From Anaerolineae bacterium (GTDB lineage: Bacteria; Chloroflexota; Anaerolineae; Aggregatilineales; J027): DNA of 64,000 nt. This document shows positions 17,527-25,826 of this stretch, in pieces. The first letter of the stretch is position 1. Every line of letters starts with the position of its first letter. Under the pieces are notes generated by a model, which was not told where the DNA came from, searched no databases, and was given only the letters and a program-made list of their open reading frames with translations. Location of the stretch: contig WBUL01000006.1 in NCBI GenBank assembly GCA_008933735.1, positions 124,001-188,000 on the forward strand. The letters are read 5' to 3'. A program made the translations under genes and the position numbers.

Positions 17527-17946
17527 TGTGCGGTTTTCGTCTAAGAGTTCTTGATATTTCCCGTTCCACAACTCCGAATCGCGGGTGAATTTTGTGATAT
17601 TAATATCCGCGAAATTGGGGATCAGTTTGACGATCTCCTGCGGAACCTTATCCCAGTCTTCGCCTCGGATGAGCATTTCCAGGCGGTGTTCCGCCAACTG
17701 CACCCATGCCCAGCGCTGCCGGAACTGCTCCGCTTTAATCCAATAATCGCGCTTTTCCCAGGCTGCGGCGGAATCTTCCAGTCCTTCATGAATATCGCGC
17801 AGCAGGAAGACCAGCGTCGCCAGCATATCGCGGGATTCATCGTCCATCGACGATTTCTGGCTGAGGTGGCGCAGGATCTCCGCACAGGATCGCCGATTCT
17901 GGTTACGTTTTTTTCCTGGGTTGTCAGGATTGACCACTCTACTCAC
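17515..17946 (-). CDS. Hypothetical helical protein
   Basis: A 143-residue protein with no recognised family. It has a basic Asn/Arg-rich N-terminus and a central, probably all-helical part rich in Trp, Arg and Glu (about 35-105), with no membrane segment or signal peptide. GTG start with GGAGGAG 8 bases upstream; the start overlaps the previous gene's stop (GTGA), so translation is coupled. It may act on the small membrane protein encoded just before it. Confidence 0.65.
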   Translation of the reverse strand: MSRVVNPDNPGKKRNQNRRSCAEILRHLSQKSSMDDESRDMLATLVFLLRDIHEGLEDSAAAWEKRDYWIKAEQFRQRWAWVQLAEHRLEMLIRGEDWDKVPQEIVKLIPNFADINITKFTRDSELWNGKYQELLDENRTSQR

Positions 17947-18470
17947 TCTTTATTCTCCTCCATAATCTCCCGCAGCGTTTTCATCGCTTCTTGCCGATAG
18001 AACGCCCGTGCAGGGGCGCGATTACAATACCAGATGATATACAGCGCGACCAGTATCAGGATAGGAATTTGTCCTTTCAGGACACTTTCAAAAAGCTGCA
18101 CCGTCGAATCAATCCCGCCTTCCCAGATAGTCGGTTTGTCGCCTTGAATACGAATGATACTTTCAAGGACAAGCATAAATGCCGTGAGCAGCACCGATCC
18201 CTGAAAAACAAACCGGACCTCCGGCGGCTTGCCCCTCCAGGCAAAAATCGCTGTGATGAACACCAGGATGCCCAACCCGGCAATCCCTTGTGTGAGCGCA
18301 TCAAAGGGGAAAGTCGTTGAACCGCAGGTAAACCCATCTACGGTAGTGCAGTTATTCAATCGCCATGCAAAATAGGCTTTAAGGAGTGGGTAGGCACTGA
18401 AGGCGATAATGCCGGTCAGAATGGCAATGGTTAAACCGAGAGGTCGAAAAACACGGGTTTTATTGCTCAA
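17943..18470 (-). CDS. Four-span membrane protein, function unknown
   Basis: A 175-residue protein with hydrophobic helices at about 10-30, 58-78, 90-108 and 130-150. Two Cys lie in the first external loop (CTTVDGFTCG), possibly a disulfide. The TTG start overlaps the murA stop (TTGA), so it is coupled to murA. No family recognised. Confidence 0.65.
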   Translation of the reverse strand: MSNKTRVFRPLGLTIAILTGIIAFSAYPLLKAYFAWRLNNCTTVDGFTCGSTTFPFDALTQGIAGLGILVFITAIFAWRGKPPEVRFVFQGSVLLTAFMLVLESIIRIQGDKPTIWEGGIDSTVQLFESVLKGQIPILILVALYIIWYCNRAPARAFYRQEAMKTLREIMEENKE

Positions 18471-19759
18471 GATGCGATTCCCTCACGCCGGATTTTTGCG
18501 CCAAGTGCCTGTAGTTTGCCTTCCACGTTGACGTATCCCCGATCAATCTGCTGGATGTTGCGAATCACGGTGGTTCCTTTTGCAGCCAGAGCGGCAATTA
18601 CCAGTGCCATCCCCGCACGTATATCCGGGCTGGAAATCACCAGATCGCTTCTTAAAAGGCTGGGTCCCTGCACCATTGCACGGTGTGGATCACATAATAC
18701 GATTCGCGCCCCCATATTAACCAATCGGTCTGTAAAAAACAGACGTCCATCAAACATCCAGTCATGGAACAACACCGTTCCGGCACACTGGGTTGCTACA
18801 GTCAGAGCAATGCTCATCATATCCGCAGGAAATGCAGGCCAGGGCTGGCACTTAATTTCCGGAATTGCGTTGCCTAAATCACGCTGAATCGCCAATGTTT
18901 GCCCCCGCCGCACAAAAAGATCGCTGCCTTCCACTTCCCATTCTACACCCAGTTTGCGGAATACAAGCGCCATCATGTCCAGATGCTGCGGGTCAGCTTC
19001 CCTAATACGAACTTCGCCGTTTGTGACCGCCGCTGCCCCAATATAACTGCCTACTTCCATATAATCTGCCCCGACCCGTGCCGTACACCCTCCAAGCCGT
19101 TCCACTCCTTCAATGAGAAGCTGGTTCGAGCCAATACCGCTGATTTTTGCGCCCATGCTGCTGAGCATCAGGCATAAATCCTGTACATGGGGTTCGGAAG
19201 CGGCATTACGGAGAAGGGTTGTTCCTTTTGCCATCACCGCCGCCATGATCGCGTTTTCGGTAGCCGTCACGCTGGCCTCATCCAGCAGGATATTTGCGCC
19301 CTTAAGCCCATCCGTTTGCATGAAGAACTTGCCGTCAAAATCGATTTTTGCTCCCAGCGCTTCCAGCGCCAGGATGTGGGTATCCAGACGCCGCCGCCCG
19401 ATGACATCCCCGCCGGGGGGGGGCAGTTCAAACCGCCCGCACCGCGCCAGCATTGGCCCCGCCAGCACAATACCAGGGCGAATCTGGCGGGCATAATGTG
19501 GATCAGCGACATGAGTCGTAATTTCCTTGACTTCAACACGAACGGTCTGGTCATCAAGCCAGTCGATCTGTGCGCCAAGTCCTTGCATTAATGTGCACAT
19601 ATTCTGCACATCACGAATCCTGGGTACATTTTTTAGAATGACGGGGTCGCTGGTCAGAAGACAGGCAGGCAGCATTTTTAAGGCGGCATTTTTGTTGCCG
19701 CTGACGGTGATTTCTCCTTCCAGCCGTGCGCCCCCTTCAATCACGAATTGTTCCTGCAT
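18467..19759 (-). CDS. murA: UDP-N-acetylglucosamine 1-carboxyvinyltransferase MurA (Asp at the fosfomycin-target position)
   Basis: First committed step of peptidoglycan synthesis: transfers enolpyruvate from PEP to UDP-GlcNAc. The 430 residues cover the inside-out alpha/beta barrel, with the family start GGARLEGEITVSGNKNAALK (about 9-28). The active-site loop reads ELPPPGGDVIGRRRLDTH, where most bacteria have PGGC; the Cys115 equivalent is Asp (about residue 119). This substitution is known to leave MurA active but insensitive to fosfomycin. AAAGGA precedes the ATG. It lies in a leftward group after a TolB-like gene. Confidence 0.95.
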   Translation of the reverse strand: MQEQFVIEGGARLEGEITVSGNKNAALKMLPACLLTSDPVILKNVPRIRDVQNMCTLMQGLGAQIDWLDDQTVRVEVKEITTHVADPHYARQIRPGIVLAGPMLARCGRFELPPPGGDVIGRRRLDTHILALEALGAKIDFDGKFFMQTDGLKGANILLDEASVTATENAIMAAVMAKGTTLLRNAASEPHVQDLCLMLSSMGAKISGIGSNQLLIEGVERLGGCTARVGADYMEVGSYIGAAAVTNGEVRIREADPQHLDMMALVFRKLGVEWEVEGSDLFVRRGQTLAIQRDLGNAIPEIKCQPWPAFPADMMSIALTVATQCAGTVLFHDWMFDGRLFFTDRLVNMGARIVLCDPHRAMVQGPSLLRSDLVISSPDIRAGMALVIAALAAKGTTVIRNIQQIDRGYVNVEGKLQALGAKIRREGIAS

Positions 19760-19771
19760 AAAGTATCCTTT

Positions 19772-20893
19772 TTAACGTGCCAGTGTCACTAGTCCGGTAA
19801 CCTCGGCAAGCGGCGTTAACTGTCCATTATCCAGATACAGGATTTGCGCGTGTTCGTAATCACCCTGTACCAGCCAGCTCGTCCCATCACCCAGACTGAC
19901 AAAATCACGCACGTTTTCGTAAACCTGTAACTGCCCAGTCCAGAAAACCAGTTCACCGCTTTCTGGCAGATAAAACACTAGCGCAGCGTCCCACGAAATC
20001 AGGCTGACAAACGCCTGGGCCGAGAAAATCTCGGTTTCTGCTTGCTCAATGATATTCCATACAAAACTGGTGGTTTCCAGCGCGTCGGCGGCTTTTCGGC
20101 GGGTGTACGCTGCCTGCGTACCATCTGGCGACCAGAGAACATTGGCAGGAAAATCCGCCCGAATTTCGCCCAGTGCTCTCACTCCGGCAGGAGCGAGTTC
20201 CATTAACATTGTAGGCGGAAGCGATTCGGTGCTGTACACCAGATTCGCGTCTGGCACAGCAAATCGGACACTCTCATCTACCCATTGCAGGACAGGGAGC
20301 CATGCCAGCTCGCTGCCACTGCTTATGGCGGGGTACTCATAATATGCCAGTTCTGCACCGCTCACATCGAAAATTTTGATCGAGGCAAACTCCGCCGCAT
20401 ACGTACCGGGATGGGCGAGGGCGAATTTTGTTCCGTCCGGGGAGGGGACAGCCACACCACCTTCACCGGATTGTTTGAAGGCCGTCAGATTCCCTGTGGT
20501 CACATCCACCTGCCACAAATCCCACCTTGCAAGCGGGGCATACTCTCCGGTCCATTCAAAGGTGTTCAACCAGAGAAGGGTATCATTTTGCCATGCCAGA
20601 TACCCTAACCGCGAACCAGGGGCCACAGCCTCAGCAGGAAGAGTCAATAATGGCTGCTGCGGGGAAGCAACATCCAGCACAATAAGCGTTTGCTGTGTAT
20701 CGGTGGTTTCCAGGTAGGCCAGATGTGAACGCGAGGGCGAGAACAGCGCACAGCAGGTATTTGCATCTGCGATTTGCTGCCCGCTGACCCACAGACTGCC
20801 ATCAATCATCCAGGCGGTGGGCGGCGAATTTTGAGCCTGGGCGGTGGGCATCAGAACCAGGCTGAACCATAAAACAAAAATGAGGCGTCTCAT
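19772..20893 (-). CDS. Exported beta-propeller (TolB/WD-like) protein
   Basis: A 373-residue protein with a clear signal peptide (MRRLIFVLWFSLVLMPTAQA). Repeated beta-rich blades carry motifs such as SPDGTKFALAHP and SPDGTQAAYTRR, typical of TolB/WD40-like propellers. No lipobox or enzymatic motif. The ATG at 20893 has AGGGG at 7 bases; an upstream in-frame extension would spoil the signal peptide. Twelve bases separate it from murA, so they are probably co-transcribed. The function is unknown; a role near the envelope is only an inference. Confidence 0.75.
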   Translation of the reverse strand: MRRLIFVLWFSLVLMPTAQAQNSPPTAWMIDGSLWVSGQQIADANTCCALFSPSRSHLAYLETTDTQQTLIVLDVASPQQPLLTLPAEAVAPGSRLGYLAWQNDTLLWLNTFEWTGEYAPLARWDLWQVDVTTGNLTAFKQSGEGGVAVPSPDGTKFALAHPGTYAAEFASIKIFDVSGAELAYYEYPAISSGSELAWLPVLQWVDESVRFAVPDANLVYSTESLPPTMLMELAPAGVRALGEIRADFPANVLWSPDGTQAAYTRRKAADALETTSFVWNIIEQAETEIFSAQAFVSLISWDAALVFYLPESGELVFWTGQLQVYENVRDFVSLGDGTSWLVQGDYEHAQILYLDNGQLTPLAEVTGLVTLAR

Positions 20894-20952
20894 CAAAATC
20901 CCCTTCAAAAGCACGCCCCATTTTAGTAGATTCGCGGGTGATCGCAAACCTT

Positions 20953-22566
20953 CTATGCAGTCACCAACTGGACAGGCTGCCCACGAAGTTTGCTTTTCCG
21001 CATCTTCTTGATGACATGCTGCGCGTGCGCGGATTCAACATCGACAAAAGTCTGCTTTTTCTCAATGCTGATGGCGCCAATCGCACTGCCCGGAATACCT
21101 GTCTCGCCCGCAATCGCGCCGACAATATCGCCAGGGCGAATCCCATGAACATGCCCTATGTTCATTTTCAACTTGGTCATACCTGCCTCGGAGCGATAGT
21201 GCCTGCCACGTTTTTCCTTGAACGGCGACCGTTCTTTGATGACTTCACGTGCCTCTTTAACTTCCTCCACCGGACGTTTGACCTCATCCGCACGTGCCAT
21301 TCTCATAACTGCCGCCGCGACCTCAAACAGGTTGTACCCAGCGTTGTGCAGTTCCGCAACGAGCTCCATTTCGCTGTCAAGGGTTTCGGTTTCCAGCAGG
21401 CGATTAAGGGCGTTTACAAAGCGAACATCACGCTGGAAAAGCACTGCTTTCCGATCCGGTAATGCGTCGTGGGTGATTTTCTGACGGGTAAAGTGTTCAA
21501 TCGCGTTTAAATGGCGCTTCTCACGCGGGGTAATCAGACTCAGCGCCACACCCTTCCGACCGGCGCGGCCAGTTCGTCCGATACGGTGTACATAGTCTTC
21601 CGGATCCAGCGGAATATCGTAATTGATCACGTGAGAGACATGCGGAATATCAACGCCGCGTGCAACCACATCGGTCGCCACCAGAATCGCAATCTGCCCA
21701 CTGCGGAAGCGTCGTAACACCGTCTCGCGGGCTGCCTGTGTCAGGTCGCCATGCAGGGCTTCTGCCGTGTAGCCCCGTTCAAGCAGTTTTTCCGAAAGCT
21801 CTCCCGCGCCGATTTTCGTGCGGGCAAAAATCAACACACTTTCAATTGGTTCTACTTCCAGCAGCAGCGCCAGCGCCGCCAGTTTAGCGGTTTCATTGAC
21901 GATATAGTAACGTTGTTCGGTTTCTTCCACCGTCAGTGTTTTCCGCTCAATCGTTACGGGCTGCGGGTCGCGCATGTAATTTGCCGCCAGTTTTCGGATG
22001 GCAGGCGACAGGGTAGCGGAAAAAAGAGCCGTCTGGCGGGTCGCCGGTGTCGCGCTCAGGATGGCTTCTACGTCCTCGATAAAGCCCATTTTGAGCATTT
22101 CATCGGCCTCGTCCAAAACCAGATATTTCACGCCGCTTAAGTCCAGCACACCCTGATTAATTAAATCCAGCGTGCGCCCTGGTGTGCCCACCACAATATT
22201 GGTATCGCGCTTCAAGCGGTTAATCTGGCGGGTATAAGACTGACCGCCATAAATGGGCAATACACGTACACCCCGGTGCTGTCCATAACGGAAAACCGCC
22301 TGTGATACTTGGATCGCCAGTTCACGGGTTGGCGTGAGGATCAGCCCCTGCACGCCAGGCACATCAAACTCAAGAGTCTGCAACATCGGCAGACTAAATG
22401 CTGCTGTTTTGCCTGTTCCCGTCTGAGCCTGACCCAGCACATCACAGCCATTCAGCAAAAGTGGAATCGCCCCGCTTTGGATCGGGGTCGGGTTTTCGTA
22501 GCCAAGCTCGGTCACCGTCTGCAAAAGCTCCGGACGCAAACCCAGGGTATCGAAAGTATTGCTCAT
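20953..22566 (-). CDS. deaD: DEAD-box RNA helicase (DeaD/CsdA type)
   Basis: ATP-dependent RNA helicase for ribosome assembly and mRNA unwinding, often induced in the cold. The RecA-like domains show the Q motif (GYENPTPIQSGAIP), Walker A AQTGTGKT, PTRELA, DEAD in VLDEADEML, SAT and HRIGRTGR. The C-terminal DbpA-type RNA-binding domain is at about 455-530 (MNIGHVHGIRPGDIVGAI). It is 537 residues. AAGGA lies before the ATG. Its short leader contains a terminator-shaped hairpin, suggesting attenuation. Confidence 0.95.
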   Translation of the reverse strand: MSNTFDTLGLRPELLQTVTELGYENPTPIQSGAIPLLLNGCDVLGQAQTGTGKTAAFSLPMLQTLEFDVPGVQGLILTPTRELAIQVSQAVFRYGQHRGVRVLPIYGGQSYTRQINRLKRDTNIVVGTPGRTLDLINQGVLDLSGVKYLVLDEADEMLKMGFIEDVEAILSATPATRQTALFSATLSPAIRKLAANYMRDPQPVTIERKTLTVEETEQRYYIVNETAKLAALALLLEVEPIESVLIFARTKIGAGELSEKLLERGYTAEALHGDLTQAARETVLRRFRSGQIAILVATDVVARGVDIPHVSHVINYDIPLDPEDYVHRIGRTGRAGRKGVALSLITPREKRHLNAIEHFTRQKITHDALPDRKAVLFQRDVRFVNALNRLLETETLDSEMELVAELHNAGYNLFEVAAAVMRMARADEVKRPVEEVKEAREVIKERSPFKEKRGRHYRSEAGMTKLKMNIGHVHGIRPGDIVGAIAGETGIPGSAIGAISIEKKQTFVDVESAHAQHVIKKMRKSKLRGQPVQLVTA

Positions 22567-22586
22567 TAGGTTTCCTTACACATAAA

Positions 22587-22609
22587 AAGCCCCGTGTTGC
22601 ACGGGGCTT
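22587..22609 (-). terminator. Terminator-shaped hairpin in the deaD leader
   Basis: Leftward reading gives GAAGCCCCGTG, then CAA, then CACGGGGCTTTTT: a GC-rich stem of 8-10 bp, 3-base loop and five T, ending about 17 bases before the deaD start. The gene upstream is on the other strand, so this is not the terminator of an adjacent co-directional gene. Confidence 0.75.
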
Positions 22610-22620
22610 CACCTGAGTTC

Positions 22621-22629
22621 ATCATATCA
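22621..22629 (-). promoter_or_regulatory. Extended -10 promoter candidate for deaD
   Basis: Leftward TGA-TATGAT matches an extended -10 (TGN-TATAAT-like). The start would fall near 22614, a few bases before the leader hairpin. No convincing -35. Confidence 0.45.
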
Positions 22630-22696
22630 GAAGGTGGGCAACTTCCGAAAGGGTGTTATCATCAGAAAAACGTTTATTTTGGGGAGTGAAGTTGTT

Positions 22697-24772
22697 TTGA
22701 CAAGAAAAGTTTTGATTCCGCTGGCTATTTTGCTGATTGCTGTACCGTCACTGGCACAAACCCCACCTCCGTCAGCCAATCCCTGGCACTTACGGCGTTT
22801 TGAGCAGCCAGGGCAGATTACCCTGTATGATGGTCCAGCAGGCGCTTCGACCACCGGAAAACCCGTTGAATTAGGAGATTTTGACGGTGACAACTGTGGC
22901 GACGTGGCAATTACCGGACAGAACGCACGCGGCGCTGCCGGTCAGGTGCGGGTTGTCTTTGGGCTGTGCAATCGCTGGGGACACAGTTTTAACCTGTTTG
23001 AAGACGACCCTAACCGTCCACCAATGGTCAGCATTTATGGGGCACAGCCAGGAGACATGTTCGGTACTGAGCTTTATCACGGCGACTTCAATGGGGATGG
23101 ATATGATGATTTACTGGTTGGGGCGCAAAACGCCCTGTCTGCGGATTTATCCCTCGCGGGGGTTGGTGCGGCTTATATCATCTTTGGCCGGGCTGATTTT
23201 CCCTCCCTGGATACGATTGAGATGAGCCAGCCTCCGGCAAACGTGCTGCGTGTTTACGGCACGGATTTTCAGGATAGACTGGGAATCTGGGTTGAGGGAG
23301 GCGATTTTAACGGCGATGGCTACCACGACGCGCTGATTGGCGCGAATCAGGCCGATGGCATCGACAACAAGCGCTCCAATTCAGGTGAAGTATTTGTCCT
23401 GTATGGCAGCCCGACCATGTGGCAGGATTATGGCCCCATTATGACCCTATCAGAAACGACGCGGGGGGTTACCCGGATTGTTGGCGCAGATTACGATGAT
23501 CTCCTGGGAAGCACGGTTTACGGCGCGGATTTAAACATGGACGGCATTGACGATTTGATTCTCAGTGCGGCCTTGTGGCGTGGTTCAGCCGGTGTCGGCG
23601 GGCTGGCGCAGGGCGGCGGTGATGGCCCTGGCAATACCCGCTATAACGCAGGTGAGACATACGTCATTTTTGGCAGCCGGAATCTCCCCAATCGGATGAT
23701 CGACCTGCAACTGATGGTGAATGCGGCAGGAGAACCCACCAATCAAACCCTCAGTGTGGTTTACGGCCCGGAGGGGGGGGATGTGATGGGCGAGGAAATT
23801 GTCGTCGGCGATTTAAACGGCGATGGCTGGAATGACCTGGTCGTCGGATCGTTGGCGACCCCCGGACGAAACAATGTACGGATCGATGGCGGTGAGGGCT
23901 GGGTTATTTATGGCAGTGAAGACTTTCCCGGTCAGATGTTTGACCTGGCCGTGCCAGGAACAGGCGTCGCTGTTTATGCGCCCGAAGGGGATAACAAAGG
24001 GGGCGACACCATGCTCATCGCCGATATGGATCGAGATGGGATTGGCGATTTGCTGTACGGGATGCCCAATGCGAATTCAGTGGACGAGCGCGGTGGATCG
24101 GTGCCAAATGCCGGGGTGTTAGCGGTTTTGTATGGCACCCAAGAGAGTTTCCCGACCACAGATGGGTTAATCGACCTGGCAGCGCCGCCATACAATTTGC
24201 GCCTCGATTTCATTCTGGGTGTTGATCCATTTGACATGTCCGCCTATGGAATGGCAATCGGAGATGTGAATCAGGATGGCTGGCCTGATATTGCGATGAA
24301 CGGCATGAACGGTGACGGATACAATAACCGGATCACGGATGGCGGCGAAATTTACATCATAAACGGGCGCGAATTCACAGCTTATGTGAATAGCCCGCAC
24401 ACGACCGCTGTCCCGACCGCTGAATCAACTTCGGCTGCACTTCCCACTGCCGTCCCCCTGCCAACCCGCACCAGCGATCCAAACGCAACACCGCTTTCCA
24501 TTGAGCAGGGAGAGGTGCTGTTCACGATCAATTGCGCCGGATGTCATGGAACGCAGGGTGAAGGGATCGAAGGGATCGCGGTTACGCTGGCGCAAAGCGA
24601 ATTTGTGGACACCCATACGGATTTTGAACTGCTGGAATTTATCCGGGTTGGGCGCCCTGCCACTGACCCGAACAGCCTGATCGGGCGGCCTATGCCTGCT
24701 TCTGGTGGCAATCCCAATTTGACTGATTCAGAACTGCTGGCGATTATTCTTTATATTCGGACGCTGGATTGA
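22697..24772 (+). CDS. Exported FG-GAP beta-propeller with C-terminal cytochrome c domain
   Basis: A 691-residue exported protein. From a TTG at 22697 (GGGGAG 10 bases upstream) it starts with the signal peptide MTRKVLIPLAILLIAVPSLAQ. Seven FG-GAP/calcium-type repeats follow, for example DFNGDGYDDLLVG, DFNGDGYHDALIG and DLNGDGWNDLVVG, predicting a seven-bladed integrin-like propeller. A Thr/Pro linker (about 580-615) leads to a class-I cytochrome c domain of ~85 residues with CAGCHG for heme attachment and a Met in GRPMPA as probable axial ligand. The combination suggests an extracytoplasmic redox or electron-transfer protein. An upstream ATG at 22634 is possible but would bury the signal peptide. 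Confidence 0.85.
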   Translation: MTRKVLIPLAILLIAVPSLAQTPPPSANPWHLRRFEQPGQITLYDGPAGASTTGKPVELGDFDGDNCGDVAITGQNARGAAGQVRVVFGLCNRWGHSFNLFEDDPNRPPMVSIYGAQPGDMFGTELYHGDFNGDGYDDLLVGAQNALSADLSLAGVGAAYIIFGRADFPSLDTIEMSQPPANVLRVYGTDFQDRLGIWVEGGDFNGDGYHDALIGANQADGIDNKRSNSGEVFVLYGSPTMWQDYGPIMTLSETTRGVTRIVGADYDDLLGSTVYGADLNMDGIDDLILSAALWRGSAGVGGLAQGGGDGPGNTRYNAGETYVIFGSRNLPNRMIDLQLMVNAAGEPTNQTLSVVYGPEGGDVMGEEIVVGDLNGDGWNDLVVGSLATPGRNNVRIDGGEGWVIYGSEDFPGQMFDLAVPGTGVAVYAPEGDNKGGDTMLIADMDRDGIGDLLYGMPNANSVDERGGSVPNAGVLAVLYGTQESFPTTDGLIDLAAPPYNLRLDFILGVDPFDMSAYGMAIGDVNQDGWPDIAMNGMNGDGYNNRITDGGEIYIINGREFTAYVNSPHTTAVPTAESTSAALPTAVPLPTRTSDPNATPLSIEQGEVLFTINCAGCHGTQGEGIEGIAVTLAQSEFVDTHTDFELLEFIRVGRPATDPNSLIGRPMPASGGNPNLTDSELLAIILYIRTLD

Positions 24773-24792
24773 TCGCGTCGCCGGGGAAGCAA

Positions 24793-24821
24793 AATCCCTC
24801 TCCAATTCGCGGAGAGGGATT
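24793..24821. repeat. CCCTCTCC/GGAGAGGG inverted-repeat element
   Basis: Perfect 11-bp stem AATCCCTCTCC / GGAGAGGGATT with a 7-base loop between the convergent cytochrome-fusion gene and serA. It shares its core with the element at 16581-16608. It may act as a bidirectional terminator. Confidence 0.55.
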
Positions 24822-24850
24822 CCAGGAAGGTATTCTTTTCCGGGAAAATC

Positions 24851-25822
24851 TCAGGCGTGCTGTAATTTGTCCAGCACCGCCGGGTTGACCACGTTACGAT
24901 ATTCATGCTTGAGCAAAGCGTCCAGCAGGTTGCGAGTGGCTTGAATCGCCACCTCATTTTGCGCTTCGATGGTGCTGGCGCCAAGATGCGGCGTGTGAAT
25001 CACGCCGACCAGGTTGATCAGCGGGTTATCGTTGGGGGGGGGTTCAACTGCGTACACGTCCAGGGCCGCACCCGCTACCTTGCCACTTTGAATAGCCGCA
25101 GCCAGATCATCGTCATTAATCAACGTACCCCGTGCTGCGTTGACAATCCGCACACCGTCTTTCATTTTGGCGATGTTGGCAGCGTTGATCATGCCTTTGG
25201 TTTCTCTGGTTGCGACGGAATGCAGGGTGAGGTAGTCAGCTTTAGCAAGCACCTCATCAAACGAGAGCATGGTCACCCCTAAATTCTGCGCGACTTCAGG
25301 GGCAATATATGGGTCATAGGCCAGCACGGTCATCTCGAAGGCCAGCGCCCGTTTTGCGACGGCCTGCCCGACCCGCCCGAAACCGATCACACCCAGGGTT
25401 TTGCCGCGCAGTTCGGTTCCCATATAGGTTTTCCGATCCCATTTGCCTTCTTTCATGGAAAGATACGCCTGCGGAACATGCCGTGCCAGCGCCAGCATCA
25501 GGGCAAGGGTTTGTTCGGCGGTGGCAACGGTGTTGCCGTCCGGTGCATTCATGACCACAACACCGCGTTCGGTGGCGATGTCCAGATCCACATTATCCAC
25601 ACCCACGCCAGCGCGGGCAATTGCTTTGATGTTGGTCAGCGCCGCGAACATTTCCTTATCGACGGTTGTCGCGCTGCGGATAATCAGCCCGTCGGCAGTG
25701 CTGGCTTTTGCCAGCAGTTCAGCACGGGTCATTTTGGCCGGAGCCTCATAGGTCACTTCGGGCGTTGCCGCCAGCATATCCAGTCCCACCTGATCCAGAT
25801 TATCAGGAACAATAATGTGCAT
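24851..25822 (-). CDS. serA: D-3-phosphoglycerate dehydrogenase, short form
   Basis: First enzyme of serine synthesis: oxidises 3-phosphoglycerate to phosphohydroxypyruvate with NAD. The NAD-binding site is GKTLGVIGFGRVGQAVAKRA (about 140-159). Catalytic Arg, Glu and His appear in VNAARGTLIND, YAVEPPP and HTPHLGAST. At 323 residues it ends after the catalytic domain and lacks the ASB and ACT domains used for serine feedback. It lies 4 bases after a class-V aminotransferase gene, the likely next step in the pathway. Confidence 0.9.
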   Translation of the reverse strand: MHIIVPDNLDQVGLDMLAATPEVTYEAPAKMTRAELLAKASTADGLIIRSATTVDKEMFAALTNIKAIARAGVGVDNVDLDIATERGVVVMNAPDGNTVATAEQTLALMLALARHVPQAYLSMKEGKWDRKTYMGTELRGKTLGVIGFGRVGQAVAKRALAFEMTVLAYDPYIAPEVAQNLGVTMLSFDEVLAKADYLTLHSVATRETKGMINAANIAKMKDGVRIVNAARGTLINDDDLAAAIQSGKVAGAALDVYAVEPPPNDNPLINLVGVIHTPHLGASTIEAQNEVAIQATRNLLDALLKHEYRNVVNPAVLDKLQHA

Positions 25823-25826
25823 CGTG

